From: Chloroflexota bacterium
GTDB taxonomy: Bacteria; Chloroflexota; Limnocylindria; Limnocylindrales; CSP1-4
Assembly: GCA_016191345.1 (NCBI GenBank)
Contig: JACPOU010000063.1
Location: 1-59,194, forward strand
Length of the DNA stretch: 59,194 bases
Direction: 5' to 3'
The notes below the pieces were generated by a model. The model did not search any database, was not told where the DNA came from, and worked only from the letters and a program-made list of their open reading frames with translations. The position numbers were made by a program, and so were the translations under genes. How positions within the stretch are numbered: position 1 is the stretch's first letter; each line of letters opens with the position of its first letter. This document shows positions 25,952 to 37,594 of the stretch, piece after piece.

Positions 25952-27168
25952 GGCGCGAGCCCGCGAGCCGAGGGCCGTCCACGTTTTCGGCGATGGCGAC
26001 CCTCGAGCACGGAGCGGACCGCATCGGCGATGACGATCTCCTCCCGGGCCCTGATTCGAAGGACCGCCGTCGTCGCGCCCGGCGCGCTCAGGACCGCATC
26101 GTCGGAGACGTCCGCCTGGGGAACGGACGGAACCCCGACCGCGGCGAGTCGATCCGAGATCCTGGCCCGCATACGACCGGAGTGTTCGCCGATGCCGCCG
26201 GTGAAAATGACTCCATCGAGCGCCGGCAGACAGGTCGCCGCGGCGGCGATGCCGGCCGCGGTGCGACGGACGAACAGCTCCAGTGCCAGCGCGGCCGCCT
26301 CGTCGCCGGCCTCCTCGGCGACCAGCAGGTCTCGGACGTCAGACGAGCGTCCGGAGACGCCGAGAAGCCCTGAGCGATGGTCCAGCGCCTCCTCGAGCTC
26401 AGCCACCGTCAGGTGGCCGTCGCGCAGGAGCGCCAGCAGGATCCCGGGGTCGATCGAGCCGGCCCGGGTACCCATCATCAGGCCCTCGAGCGGGGTCATC
26501 CCCATGGACGTGTCGACCGGGCGCCCCCCGTCCACGGCGGTCACCGAGCAGCCGCTGCCGAGGTGGGCGACGACAAGCCGGAGCTCACCGGGTGGACGGC
26601 CGAGCAGCTCCGCCGCCCGCGTCAGCGACCAGGCGACGGACAGGCCGTGGAAGCCGAAGCGACGAACACCCCAGTCGCGAAACCAGCTCTCCGGAACCGG
26701 GTAGCGGTAACCCGCGGGCGGGAGGCTGGCGTGGAAGGCCGTGTCGAACGCCGCGACGTGGGGGATCCCTGGCAGCGCCGTGCGGCCGGCGCGAATCGTC
26801 TCGGCGGCGATCCGGTTGTGGAGCGGGGCCAACGCGGCGAGCTCGTCGATGGCCGCGACGGTGGAATCGTCGATGAGCGTCGGTCCGACGAAGCGCGTCC
26901 CTCCATGGACGACCCGGTAGCCGACGGCGCCGATGGATTCCCGGGCCACGCCAAGCGCCTCGATCACCCCCAGAACGCCGGCCGCCGCCGACATCCGATC
27001 CGTCACGCGTGTTGCGTCGGCTCCCCAATCCGCGGTCGTGGCGGCCAATGGTTCTCGCTCCGGGGGCTCGATGAGCGCCGCCTTGAGCGTGCTCGAGCCC
27101 GGGTTGAGGACGAGGACTCGCAGCCCGCCTCGATCGTGCCGTCGTCTCGCGGCACCGGCTCCGGTCAC
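25927..27168 (-). CDS. ackA: Acetate kinase
   Basis: The 413-residue enzyme converts acetyl phosphate and ADP to acetate and ATP. Visible are the ASKHA phosphate-1 loop VLVLNPGSSTLK, RVVHGG, the substrate region FDTAFH, RRFGFHGLS, HLGSGCS, DTSMGMTPLEGLMMGTRAGSIDPG and IFTGGIGEHS. Only a GTG start (27168) fits, adding about 17 residues before the first strand. The gene lies 16 bp downstream of phosphoketolase, so the pair can turn sugar phosphates into acetate and ATP. The C-terminal about 25 residues are an unusual basic extension. Confidence 0.93.
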   Translation of the reverse strand: MTGAGAARRRHDRGGLRVLVLNPGSSTLKAALIEPPEREPLAATTADWGADATRVTDRMSAAAGVLGVIEALGVARESIGAVGYRVVHGGTRFVGPTLIDDSTVAAIDELAALAPLHNRIAAETIRAGRTALPGIPHVAAFDTAFHASLPPAGYRYPVPESWFRDWGVRRFGFHGLSVAWSLTRAAELLGRPPGELRLVVAHLGSGCSVTAVDGGRPVDTSMGMTPLEGLMMGTRAGSIDPGILLALLRDGHLTVAELEEALDHRSGLLGVSGRSSDVRDLLVAEEAGDEAAALALELFVRRTAAGIAAAATCLPALDGVIFTGGIGEHSGRMRARISDRLAAVGVPSVPQADVSDDAVLSAPGATTAVLRIRAREEIVIADAVRSVLEGRHRRKRGRPSARGLAPQPVVKRR

Positions 27169-27184
27169 GTGGCCGAGCCAACCG

Positions 27185-29569
27185 CTAGTAGGGCCATGTC
27201 CAGTCTCTGATCTCAGGCTGATCCTCGCCATGCTCGCGGGTGTAGGCACGCGCCTCCACCCTGCTCTCCGCCATGAGCTGGCGGACATGGGCGGCCCGTG
27301 GGCCGAGGCCGGGCACGCGGTCGATGACGTCCATGACGAGGTGGAACCGGTCGAGGTCGTTGAGCATGAGGAGGTCGAACGGCGTCGTGACGGTCCCCTC
27401 CTCCTTGTAGCCGCGAACGTGGAGGTTCCGGTGGTTGGTCCGGCGGTAGGTCAGCCGGTGGATGAGCCAGGGATAGCCGTGGTAGGCGAAGATGATCGGC
27501 CGGGCGGTCGTGAACAGCGTGTCGAACTCGCGATCGGAGATCCCATGCGGATGCTCGGTGTCGGGCTGGAGACGCATGAGGTCGACGACGTTGACCACCC
27601 GGACACGGAGGTCGGGCAGGTGCCGGCGGAGGAGGTCGACGGCGGCGAGGGTCTCGAGCGTCGGAACGTCGCCGCAGCACGCCAGCACGACGTCCGGCTC
27701 GCCCGCGTCATTGCTCGCCCAATCCCAGGTGCCGATCCCGCGGGTGGCGTGGATGATGGCCTCGTCCATCGAGAGGTAGTTGAGCGCGGGCTGCTTGCCG
27801 GCGACGATCACGTTCACGTAGTGGCGGCTGCGCAGACAGTGATCGACGACCGAGAGGAGCGTGTTTGCATCGGGCGGCAGGTAGACCCGGATCACCTCCG
27901 CCTTCTTGTTGACGACGTGGTCGATGAAGCCGGGATCCTGGTGTGAGAAGCCATTGTGGTCCTGGCGCCAGACGTGGCTCGTGAGCAGGTAGTTGAGCGA
28001 GGCCAGCGGCGGGCGCCACGGAATGGCACGCGTCATCTTCAGCCACTTCGCGTGCTGGTTGAACATCGAGTCGACGATGTGGATGAAGGCCTCGTAGCAG
28101 TTGAAGAGGCCATGGCGGCCGGTGAGCAGGTAGCCCTCCAGCCAACCCTGGCAGAGGTGTTCGCTCAGGACCTCCATGACCCGCCCGTCGGGCGCCAGGT
28201 GATCGTCGGTCGCGAGGGTCTCGGCATTCCAGGCTCGATCGGTCACTTCGAACACCGCCGACAGGCGGTTCGAGGCCGTCTCGTCCGGGCCGAAGAGCCG
28301 GAACGTCGTCGGATTCTGACGGATGACGTCACGGAGAAAGGCCCCGAGCACCTTTGTCGCCTCGGCCGTCGTCGTGGCGGGGAGCGGGACGTCGACCGCG
28401 TAGTCACGGAAGTCGGGCAGCGCGAGATCCCGAAGGCGAAGGCCTCCATTGGCGACCGGGTTCGCACTCATCCGCCGCTCGCCGGCCGGCGCCAGATCGG
28501 CGATCTCCGGCCGCAGCGTCCCGTTCGCGTCGAACAGCTCATCCGGCCGGTAGCTTCGCAGCCAAGCGTCGAGAATGGCCAGGTGGCCGGGGTCCTCGCG
28601 CACGTTGGCCATCGGGACCTGGTGCGAGCGGAAACTGCCCTCCGCCGGCAGTCCGTCGACCTCCTTCGGGCCGGTCCAGCCCTTCGGCGTGCGGAGGACG
28701 ATCATCGGCCAGCGCGGGCGCCGGCCATCGCCGTCGAGGCGGGCACGCGTCTGGATCGCCGCGATCTCGTCGCAGACCTCGTCGAGGACGGCCGCCATGC
28801 GCTGGTGGACGACGGCCGGGTCGCTCCCCTCGACGACGATCGGCCGGTAGCCGTAGCCCTCGAACAGCAAACGCAGCTCCGCCTCTGGGATGCGAGCCAG
28901 GACGGTCGGGTTCGCGATCTTGTAGCCGTTCAGGTGGAGGATCGGCACCACCGCACCGTCGCGCTGCGTGTCGAGGAACTTGTTCGCATGCCACGACCCG
29001 GCAAGGGGGCCGGTCTCCGCCTCGCCGTCACCGACGACGCAGAAGACGACGAGGTCCGGGTCGTCGAAGGCGGCTCCGAAGGCATGGCTCAGCGCGTAGC
29101 CAAGCTCCCCGCCCTCGTGGATCGAGCCCGGCGTCTCCGGGGTGACGTGGCTGCCCACCCCGCCCGGGAAGGAGAACTGCCGGAACAGCTTCCGCAGCCC
29201 ATCCGCGTTCTGCGTGATGTCCGGGTAGACCTCGCTGTAGGTGCCCTCGAGGTACCCGTTGGCGACCGTCGCCGGACCGCCATGTCCGGGGCCGATGACG
29301 TAGATGGCATCGAGGTCGCGCGCCTTGATGACGCGGTTCAGATGGGCATAGATGAAGTTCAGACCCGGGGTCGTTCCCCAGTGCCCGAGGAGACGCGGCT
29401 TGACGTGCTCGGGCCGCAACGGTTCCCTCAGGAGGGGGTTGTCGAGCAGGTAGATCTGCCCGACGGAGAGGTAGTTGGCGGCGCGCCACCACGCGTCAAC
29501 GCCCTCCCGTTCGCGGGGGCGCAGCGGGCCCTCGATCGCGCGAGGCGGCACCGCGGATCTATTCGTCAT
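27185..29569 (-). CDS. xfp: Phosphoketolase (xylulose-5-P/fructose-6-P)
   Basis: The 794-residue thiamine-diphosphate enzyme cleaves xylulose 5-phosphate (and often fructose 6-phosphate) with phosphate to acetyl phosphate. Family hallmarks are [21 protein letters not shown], the GPGHGGPA loop, [26 protein letters not shown] (written here as two overlapping motifs), the ThDP/Mg motif GDGEAETG, and [14 protein letters not shown]. Length is normal. With acetate kinase immediately downstream it forms a bifid-shunt-like ATP-yielding module. The upstream region has no strong Shine-Dalgarno sequence. Confidence 0.95.
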   Translation of the reverse strand: MTNRSAVPPRAIEGPLRPREREGVDAWWRAANYLSVGQIYLLDNPLLREPLRPEHVKPRLLGHWGTTPGLNFIYAHLNRVIKARDLDAIYVIGPGHGGPATVANGYLEGTYSEVYPDITQNADGLRKLFRQFSFPGGVGSHVTPETPGSIHEGGELGYALSHAFGAAFDDPDLVVFCVVGDGEAETGPLAGSWHANKFLDTQRDGAVVPILHLNGYKIANPTVLARIPEAELRLLFEGYGYRPIVVEGSDPAVVHQRMAAVLDEVCDEIAAIQTRARLDGDGRRPRWPMIVLRTPKGWTGPKEVDGLPAEGSFRSHQVPMANVREDPGHLAILDAWLRSYRPDELFDANGTLRPEIADLAPAGERRMSANPVANGGLRLRDLALPDFRDYAVDVPLPATTTAEATKVLGAFLRDVIRQNPTTFRLFGPDETASNRLSAVFEVTDRAWNAETLATDDHLAPDGRVMEVLSEHLCQGWLEGYLLTGRHGLFNCYEAFIHIVDSMFNQHAKWLKMTRAIPWRPPLASLNYLLTSHVWRQDHNGFSHQDPGFIDHVVNKKAEVIRVYLPPDANTLLSVVDHCLRSRHYVNVIVAGKQPALNYLSMDEAIIHATRGIGTWDWASNDAGEPDVVLACCGDVPTLETLAAVDLLRRHLPDLRVRVVNVVDLMRLQPDTEHPHGISDREFDTLFTTARPIIFAYHGYPWLIHRLTYRRTNHRNLHVRGYKEEGTVTTPFDLLMLNDLDRFHLVMDVIDRVPGLGPRAAHVRQLMAESRVEARAYTREHGEDQPEIRDWTWPY

Positions 29570-29695
29570 GTTTCATGGACCACGCCGTTTCCTCCATGAG
29601 CCTGTTACGCTCGATCCCCTGCCGCGCCCGAGGGTGATGCAGCGCTGGGTCGAATCAGCGAGCAGCCACGTTGGCGACGCGCACGAGCCTCGCTT

Positions 29696-29722
29696 CTCAC
29701 GCCCGCCTCACCCGCCGCTCAG
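29696..29722 (+). promoter_or_regulatory. Box D: phased 11-bp CTCAC/CTCAG repeats before the CPD ATPase
   Basis: CTCAC, CTCAC and CTCAG start at 29696, 29707 and 29718, exactly 11 bp apart, reading toward the ATPase whose ATG is 97 bp downstream. The orientation rule matches the minus-strand boxes. Confidence 0.62.
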
Positions 29723-29818
29723 ATTCCGCAGCCAACATCAGCCTCAACGGCGCCCAGTTTACGACCGGCACGCGGTCGTTCCACAATGATGTCCACCGAT
29801 CACGTACGGAGTCGCGGT

Positions 29819-32258
<2,440 letters not shown>

Positions 32259-32272
<14 letters not shown>

Positions 32273-33593
32273 GCCGTTGGGCGACGCGGCTCGCCGGCCC
32301 GCGCGCGGCGAGCGGCGCCTGGCCGTGGCGCGCGAAGCCCTGGATCTCCTCCGTCGCGCCCTGCCGGCCGACGGGGGGCTCGAGCTCGTCCTTGCCGGCG
32401 AAGCGGGCGGCAGCGTGGCACCGGGGTCGGCCCGCATCGCCATCGGGGGGCCGGATGCCCTCGCTCGGCTCCTCTGGCCGCCAACACCCGATGCGCTCGG
32501 CGAGGCCTACCTGCGCGGCGACATCGATATCGAGGGCGACATCTGGACGGTGATCGACGCCGGCCGCTCGTTCGACCTGCGTCGCCTGGGCAGGACGCTG
32601 CCCCGACTGGCGAGCCTTGGACTCCAGCTCCGGCGCGGAGCGGGACCGGCCCGCCGGCTCAGGCGCGTGGCGCGACTCTCCGGCAGGCGCCACTCGCGGG
32701 CGCGCGACCTGGCCGCGGTTCGCTTCCACTACGACGTCGGCAATGATTTCTACGCACTGTGGCTGGACGGGAGGCTGGCCTACTCGTGCGCGTACTTCGA
32801 GACGCCCGAAACGACGCTCGACGCGGCGCAGGAGGCCAAGCTCGACCTGATCTGTCGCAAGCTCCGCCTGGAGCCCGGCATGCGGCTGCTCGACATCGGC
32901 TGCGGATGGGGCTCGCTCGTCGCCTTTGCCGCGGAGCGGTATGGCGTGGAGGCGACCGGGATCACGCTGAGCGCCAGACAGGCCGAATGGGCGACCGATG
33001 AGATCCGTCGCCGTGGCCTCGGGGACTCGGCGCGGGTCCTGGTCCGCGACTATCGCGACCTCGACGGGCTGGGCCTGTTCGACGCGGTCGCCTCGGTCGG
33101 CATGTTCGAGCACGTCGGGCGCGAGCGGCTCGCCGAGTACTTCGCGGCCGCGCTCGCGGCGCTGCCGCCGGGCGGGCTCTTCCTCAACCACGGGATCGCC
33201 ACCACCGCGACCGGCGGCCTCCTCCGACGCCGCTGGCTCCGATTCGGCGACGGCGGCTTCCTGGGCCGCTACGTCTTTCCGGACGGTGAGCTCGTCAGCG
33301 TCGAGGACGCCATCGGCGTCGCCCGACGAGCGGGCTTCGAGCTGCTGGAGGTCCAGTCGCTGCGTCCCCACTACGCGCTGACGCTGAAGGCCTGGGTCTC
33401 GCGCCTGGAGGCTGAGCGCGATCGTGCCCGCGCGCTGGTCGACGAGGAGGTCTACCGCACCTGGCGGCTGTACATGGCCGCCGCCCGCGGCGGCTTCGAG
33501 GACGGCTCGCTCGACGTCGCCCAGCTGCTCCTCGCCCGGTCCGCCACCGGCGGGCCTGCCGAGCTGCCGCTGCGGCCATGGTGGCAGGCGTGA
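32259..33593 (+). CDS. cfa: Cyclopropane-fatty-acyl-phospholipid synthase family methyltransferase
   Basis: The 444-residue protein has an N-terminal sterol-carrier-like region and a C-terminal SAM-dependent domain: FHYDVGNDFYALWLDGRLAYSCAYF, the SAM motif LLDIGCGWGSLV, VGMFEHVG and YVFPDGEL. It would transfer methylene or methyl groups to unsaturated phospholipid acyl chains, modifying membranes under stress. ATG 32259 overlaps the ATPase end by 14 bp, so it probably shares the box D promoter. Confidence 0.9.
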
Positions 33594-33746
33594 TGGCGCC
33601 TGCGAACACGGCCAGCGCGACCCCGTGCGTCGGCCGAATTCCGACCGCTGCGCGCACCGGTGCGCGCGGCGATGCCGGTCCGGGGGAGCGACCGCCGGTC
33701 GATCCCGGAACCTGACCCACCAACCACCACAAGGAGGTTCGTTTTC

Positions 33747-33923
33747 ATGTCCGACACCGTCATGGATCCCGTCTGCGGCATGCAGATCCGCACCCAGGAC
33801 GCGGCTGCCAGCGAAGAGCATGAGGGCCGCACCTTCTACTTCTGCTCGAAGGCCTGCCACGACACGTTCGTGGCCAACCCGCACCGCTACGGCCACCCCG
33901 CCGAGGAGCACGGCCACCACTGA
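33747..33923 (+). CDS. Stand-alone YHS-domain protein
   Basis: A 58-residue protein that is essentially one YHS domain: MDPVCGMQIRTQDAA, then GRTFYFCSKACHDTF, and a His-rich tail (EEHGHH). A strong AAGGAGG site precedes ATG 33747. Small YHS proteins bind Cu or other soft metals and often accompany P-type ATPases, here the CPD pump two genes upstream. Confidence 0.85.
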   Translation: MSDTVMDPVCGMQIRTQDAAASEEHEGRTFYFCSKACHDTFVANPHRYGHPAEEHGHH

Positions 33924-33953
33924 CGGGGCCCGGACCGGGGGGCGAGGCAGCGG

Positions 33954-34967
33954 ATGAGTGGCGTCGCCTTCCGCTACCTTGGCCTGGCGGCGCTCATCGC
34001 GATCGTCTGGGGGGTCTGCTTCGTGCTCATCCAGGCTTCGCTGCCGAGCCCCGCTCCCCTGCTCCTGGCCGGCTCCCGGGCACTGATCGGCGGCGCGGTG
34101 CTGGGGGCGGCGGCCGTCCTGCGTCGACCCATCCTGTCCCTCCGCGCCGCAGGTCGGGGCGACGAGCGCGACCCCGCTCGCCACCGGCCGCGCACGACCC
34201 TGCCGTCGCCCGGCATCATCATCCTGCTGGCGCTGCTCAATGCCGCCGTGGCCTTCGGCGCCATGTACCTGGCCGCCGGCCGTGCCGAGGCGGCGGTCGC
34301 CTCGGTGCTGGCCAGTGGGCAGCCGGCCCTGCTGGCGGCCGCGGGCTGGCTCTGGTTCGGTGAGCGCGGTTCGTGGCGCAGCGTGGCGGGGCTGTCGCTT
34401 GGAGTCGGCGGCGTGGTGCTGGTGGCCGCCGCGACCTCGGGCGCCACGACGCTCGACGGCGTGGCCCTGGCGCTGCTCGCCACCGCCTCCCCGACCGCGG
34501 GCCCGCTCGTGATGCGGCGGCTGCCACGCAATGTCGACCTGGTCACCACGACCAGCGTCCAGTTCCTGCTCGGTGGTGCCATCCTCGTCGGCGTGAGCAC
34601 GATGCTCGAGCCGTGGTCGAACGTGCGCTGGTCGGCGGCGATCCCCGGACTGCTGGTGCTCGGCGTGCTGGGGACCGGGCTCGCGTACCTCGCCTGGTTC
34701 TGGCTGCTCGGCCGGGTGCCGCTCGTCATCCTGGGCGCCGCGCTGTTCCTGGTGCCGGTCACCGGCGTGGCGGTGGCCATCGGCCTGGGCGACCGGCCAT
34801 CGCCGGTGGAGCTGGCCGGCATCGCGGTGGCCCTCGCCGGCATCGGGCTGGTGGCGGCCGACCCCGCCTTGCGGGCCGGGCTTCAGGCGCCGACCTCGGC
34901 TGTGAGTGCGAGCGTTACTCGGCCAGGAGCTCGGCGACGGTCACCGGGCGAAGACCGCGTGCGGTGA
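33954..34967 (+). CDS. EamA/DMT-family transporter
   Basis: The 337-residue protein has ten predicted helices in two EamA repeats (IAIVWGVCFVLIQASLP in the first; LLVLGVLGTGLAYLAWFWLLGRVP in the second), typical of drug/metabolite exporters. The loop after the second helix is long and charged. The last about 50 residues are hydrophilic and overlap the convergent deacetylase gene by 53 bp. The substrate is unknown. Confidence 0.85.
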   Translation: MSGVAFRYLGLAALIAIVWGVCFVLIQASLPSPAPLLLAGSRALIGGAVLGAAAVLRRPILSLRAAGRGDERDPARHRPRTTLPSPGIIILLALLNAAVAFGAMYLAAGRAEAAVASVLASGQPALLAAAGWLWFGERGSWRSVAGLSLGVGGVVLVAAATSGATTLDGVALALLATASPTAGPLVMRRLPRNVDLVTTTSVQFLLGGAILVGVSTMLEPWSNVRWSAAIPGLLVLGVLGTGLAYLAWFWLLGRVPLVILGAALFLVPVTGVAVAIGLGDRPSPVELAGIAVALAGIGLVAADPALRAGLQAPTSAVSASVTRPGARRRSPGEDRVR

Positions 34968-35844
34968 GGCCGTCGAGGATGGCCGGCAGCGCGGGGAGGG
35001 TGTTCCAGCCGCCGAGGTGGAGCAGCACGATCGAGCCTGGCTGGACACGGTCCAGGACGCGGGCGGTGACCTGCTCGGCGCTCGGCCCGCCCTCGCCGGG
35101 CGGCTTCCAGTCGAGCGGGTCGACGTCCCACAGGACGCTGGTGGAGTAGCCCAGCGACCCCAGCGTGGAGAGCAGCGGCGGGCTCCAGGCGCCGCCCGGC
35201 GGGCTGAAATACGGCCCCAGCTGCGTCACCCCGTAGCGGGCCATGGCGCACTCGGCGCCGCGGACCTCGGCGATCACCTGGTCGGCCGGCAGCTTCGCCA
35301 GCTCGCCGGCGCTGTAGCCGTGCTGCCCGAGCTGGAAGAGGTCGGGCCGCTGGGCGATGATCCCGAGCACCGCCTCGGCATCGGCCCGGGTCTGGTCCTG
35401 GTCGAAGACGATCCCGCTCATGAAGATCGTCGCCGACACGCCGCGCGAGCGGAGCAGGTCCAGGATCTCGATCGCGGGGTCCAGCCGGTAGCCGACGGTG
35501 AAGGTGAGCGCCACCTGAGCGGAGCCGCGATCGCCGTGCTCGACGAGGCGGCTGGGCCCGGCCGGCAGCGCCGTGCCGGTCGCGCTGGGCGCCGGGGTTC
35601 CGGTCGGTGCGCGTCCCCCGCTTGGCCGCGGACTCGAGATGGGCGGCGACGCGGATTGCGAACCCGATGGACGGGGACTGGCGCCGGCGTCGAACGTCGG
35701 CGTGGCCGCCGAGCAGCCGCCGACCAGCAGCGCAGCGCTCAGCGCGGCAACGCTCACCGGGCGCGTCGGCCGCGGCCGACGCGTCACGCCCGCGGCGATC
35801 CGCCTGCGGATCGGGCCGGTGCCTGCTCGAATGCGGTGACGCAT
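34915..35844 (-). CDS. Polysaccharide-deacetylase-like lipoprotein with altered catalytic motif
   Basis: The 309-residue product has a lipoprotein signal (ALLVGGC), a long Ser/Pro/Gly tether and a NodB-fold domain: ALTFTVGYRLDPAIEILDLL, SATIFMSG, LGQHGYSAGEL, YFSPPGGAWSPPLL and SVLWDVDPLDW. In active enzymes motif 1 is TFDDGP; here TFTVGYRLD loses the catalytic Asp pair, and the second metal His is not evident. It may bind rather than deacetylate glycan. The start overlaps the upstream small gene by 61 bp. Confidence 0.78.
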   Translation of the reverse strand: MRHRIRAGTGPIRRRIAAGVTRRPRPTRPVSVAALSAALLVGGCSAATPTFDAGASPRPSGSQSASPPISSPRPSGGRAPTGTPAPSATGTALPAGPSRLVEHGDRGSAQVALTFTVGYRLDPAIEILDLLRSRGVSATIFMSGIVFDQDQTRADAEAVLGIIAQRPDLFQLGQHGYSAGELAKLPADQVIAEVRGAECAMARYGVTQLGPYFSPPGGAWSPPLLSTLGSLGYSTSVLWDVDPLDWKPPGEGGPSAEQVTARVLDRVQPGSIVLLHLGGWNTLPALPAILDGLTARGLRPVTVAELLAE

Positions 35845-36017
35845 TCGCCGCAGCGTAGCCGGACCCAGCGTCCGCCGTGACGGATCACCCATCCCCGCCC
35901 GGGGTTGAGTGGCTCGCCACACACCGGACACGGCTCGTTGGTCTCGAAGCTGTGATCGCGCCATGGATCGGTCCACGGAGCCCGATGCGTCCATTCGGTG
36001 CGCAGCGATCGGTTCAT
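35784..36017 (-). CDS. Small TRASH/YHS-like Cys-rich protein
   Basis: The 77-residue protein has two CxxC pairs in EPCPVCGEPLNPGRGWVIRH and RWVRLRCGECVTAFEQA, the same spacing as the protein at 14984-15226. AGGAG precedes ATG 36017, which overlaps the flavoprotein stop (ATGA). A metal-binding role is likely; which metal is unknown. Confidence 0.68.
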   Translation of the reverse strand: MNRSLRTEWTHRAPWTDPWRDHSFETNEPCPVCGEPLNPGRGWVIRHGGRWVRLRCGECVTAFEQAPARSAGGSPRA

Positions 36018-37213
36018 GATCTCTCCTTGCAGGCGGCGTGCGGCTCGCCCGCCCAGCAGCGCTCGGGGGCCCGTCCGCCGGCTCGCGGCCCTTCACAGTC
36101 CGGGCAGAGGCAGGCAAGCTCGCAGTGGCCCTCCATCACAAACGGCGGCCGGCGGCCGGCGATGGCGTCGACCGCGCTCTCGCGCACCGTGGAGCTGAGG
36201 CGCACGACGGTCAGGGCGACGAACGGCGTGAGCTCAGCGAGCCGGGCGATCCAGCCCAGGCGCCCCAGGGCCGGTCCCAGCGCCCGGCGCAGCCGGCCGT
36301 CATACGCGCGCAGGTCGGCGAGCCAGCCGCCCGCCCAGTCGTCCACCGCCTGGGCGGCGACCACGCCGGAGAGGACGGCGTACGAGATGCCCTCGCCGAA
36401 GAAGGGGTCGGCGGTGGCGGCGGCGTCGCCGGCGAGCAGGACGCGGCGGGTGGCAAGCTGGCCACGGCGCAGACCGGTCGGAATCCAGTGGCCCCGGATG
36501 CGGCCCTGGTCAGGATCAAGACCCAGGTCCCGCGCGAATCGGGTGAGCTCCGCCCGCAGCGCGCCGTGCCGCGCGGCGCGGTACGAGCCGATCCCCAGGT
36601 TGGCATGGTCGCCCTTGGGGAAGTACCACGCGTAGCCGGCCGGGACCCGGTAGTCCAGGATCGCGGTGTCGATCGGCAGGCGCTCGGTGAACGGCAGGTC
36701 GACCTCCAGCGCCAGCGCCCGCCTGCGTGCCGGGGTCGCGAGGCCGAGCCAGCGTGCCGTATGGCTCGGCTCGCCGTCGGCGGCCACCAGCGCGTCGAAC
36801 CGTTCCTCCCCGCGGTCGGTGCGGAGCGTGACGCCATCGGCCTGTTCAGCCGCGCCGCTGACTGGCTCACCATCGCGGACCACCGCGCCGGCGGTAGCGG
36901 CGGCCTCGGTCAGGGCCAGGTCGAAGCGCGTCCGCTCCACCATCGCGATCGCCGCCTCGGGAATCTGGAGTCCGAGCGGGCGCAGGCCCCCAGCGCGCAG
37001 CTCGACGCGGTCCACGCGGCGGTCGACGGTCGCCATCGCAGCAGCGGGGACGAGCCGCTGCGCCTTCGGGGTCAGGCCTCCGCCGCACAGCTTGGAGCGC
37101 GGCAGCCTGGCGGCTTCGAAGAGGGTGACCCGCGCGCCGCGCTCGGCGAGCAGCCGGGCGGTGGTGCTGCCCGCCGGCCCGGCCCCCACGACCGCCACCG
37201 AGAGCGTGCTCAT
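36014..37213 (-). CDS. Geranylgeranyl-reductase-family flavoprotein with Cys-rich tail
   Basis: The 399-residue enzyme starts with the FAD Rossmann motif VAVVGAGPAGSTTARLLAERG, has the family motif KLCGGGLTPKA, YAWYFPKGDHANLGIG, and the second FAD motif LLAGDAAATADPFFGEGISYA. Relatives reduce isoprenoid double bonds in lipids or quinones. The last about 35 residues add a cysteine cluster (CELACLCPDCEGP, then CWAGEPHAACK) not typical of the family, possibly a metal or Fe-S site. It overlaps the membrane-protein gene upstream (ATGA). Confidence 0.85.
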   Translation of the reverse strand: MSTLSVAVVGAGPAGSTTARLLAERGARVTLFEAARLPRSKLCGGGLTPKAQRLVPAAAMATVDRRVDRVELRAGGLRPLGLQIPEAAIAMVERTRFDLALTEAAATAGAVVRDGEPVSGAAEQADGVTLRTDRGEERFDALVAADGEPSHTARWLGLATPARRRALALEVDLPFTERLPIDTAILDYRVPAGYAWYFPKGDHANLGIGSYRAARHGALRAELTRFARDLGLDPDQGRIRGHWIPTGLRRGQLATRRVLLAGDAAATADPFFGEGISYAVLSGVVAAQAVDDWAGGWLADLRAYDGRLRRALGPALGRLGWIARLAELTPFVALTVVRLSSTVRESAVDAIAGRRPPFVMEGHCELACLCPDCEGPRAGGRAPERCWAGEPHAACKERS

Positions 37214-37482
37214 CGCGGTGCGGGCTCGCTGCGCGCGGCCACGAAGTTCCAGGTCCAGGTGATCACCGCGGCCGCATACAGCGCGTAGACGGCCACCCAG
37301 ACGAGGCCGATCAGCAGGCTCGCGGCATCGAAGCCGCTGAATCCCGGGAAGATCGCGCTGAAGAGGCCGCGCATGTCGATCGCCCGCGTCCAGATCGCGC
37401 TGGCCGCGAAGCAGATCAGATAGGTCAGCTCGCCGAGCACGAACAGGGTCGCGACCAGCGGCCGGAATGGAACCTTGATCAT
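37210..37482 (-). CDS. Small membrane protein (possibly DUF5676-like)
   Basis: The 90-residue protein has two long hydrophobic stretches (PLVATLFVLGELTYLICFAA and LLIGLVWVAVYALYAAAVIT) with GFSGFD between. AGGAGG precedes the ATG. The pattern recalls small DUF5676-type membrane proteins of metal-resistance clusters, at low certainty. It is the first gene of the flavoprotein operon and lies 79 bp from box E. Confidence 0.6.
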   Translation of the reverse strand: MIKVPFRPLVATLFVLGELTYLICFAASAIWTRAIDMRGLFSAIFPGFSGFDAASLLIGLVWVAVYALYAAAVITWTWNFVAARSEPAPR

Positions 37483-37560
37483 CGCCCGATACCTCCTGCC
37501 CCCGAAGCCGGCGGCTCCGACGACCTCGCCACCGGACCTCGACCATGCTGCGGGCCGGGC

Positions 37561-37587
37561 CTGAGCAGCCGATGAGGCTGGCGTGAG
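37561..37587 (-). promoter_or_regulatory. Box E: phased 11-bp repeats before the flavoprotein operon
   Basis: Minus-strand CTCAC, CTCAT and CTCAG have plus-strand starts 37583, 37572 and 37561, exactly 11 bp apart, in the 112-bp gap between the GAPDH stop and the small membrane-protein gene. Confidence 0.62.
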
Positions 37588-37594
37588 ACTCGCA

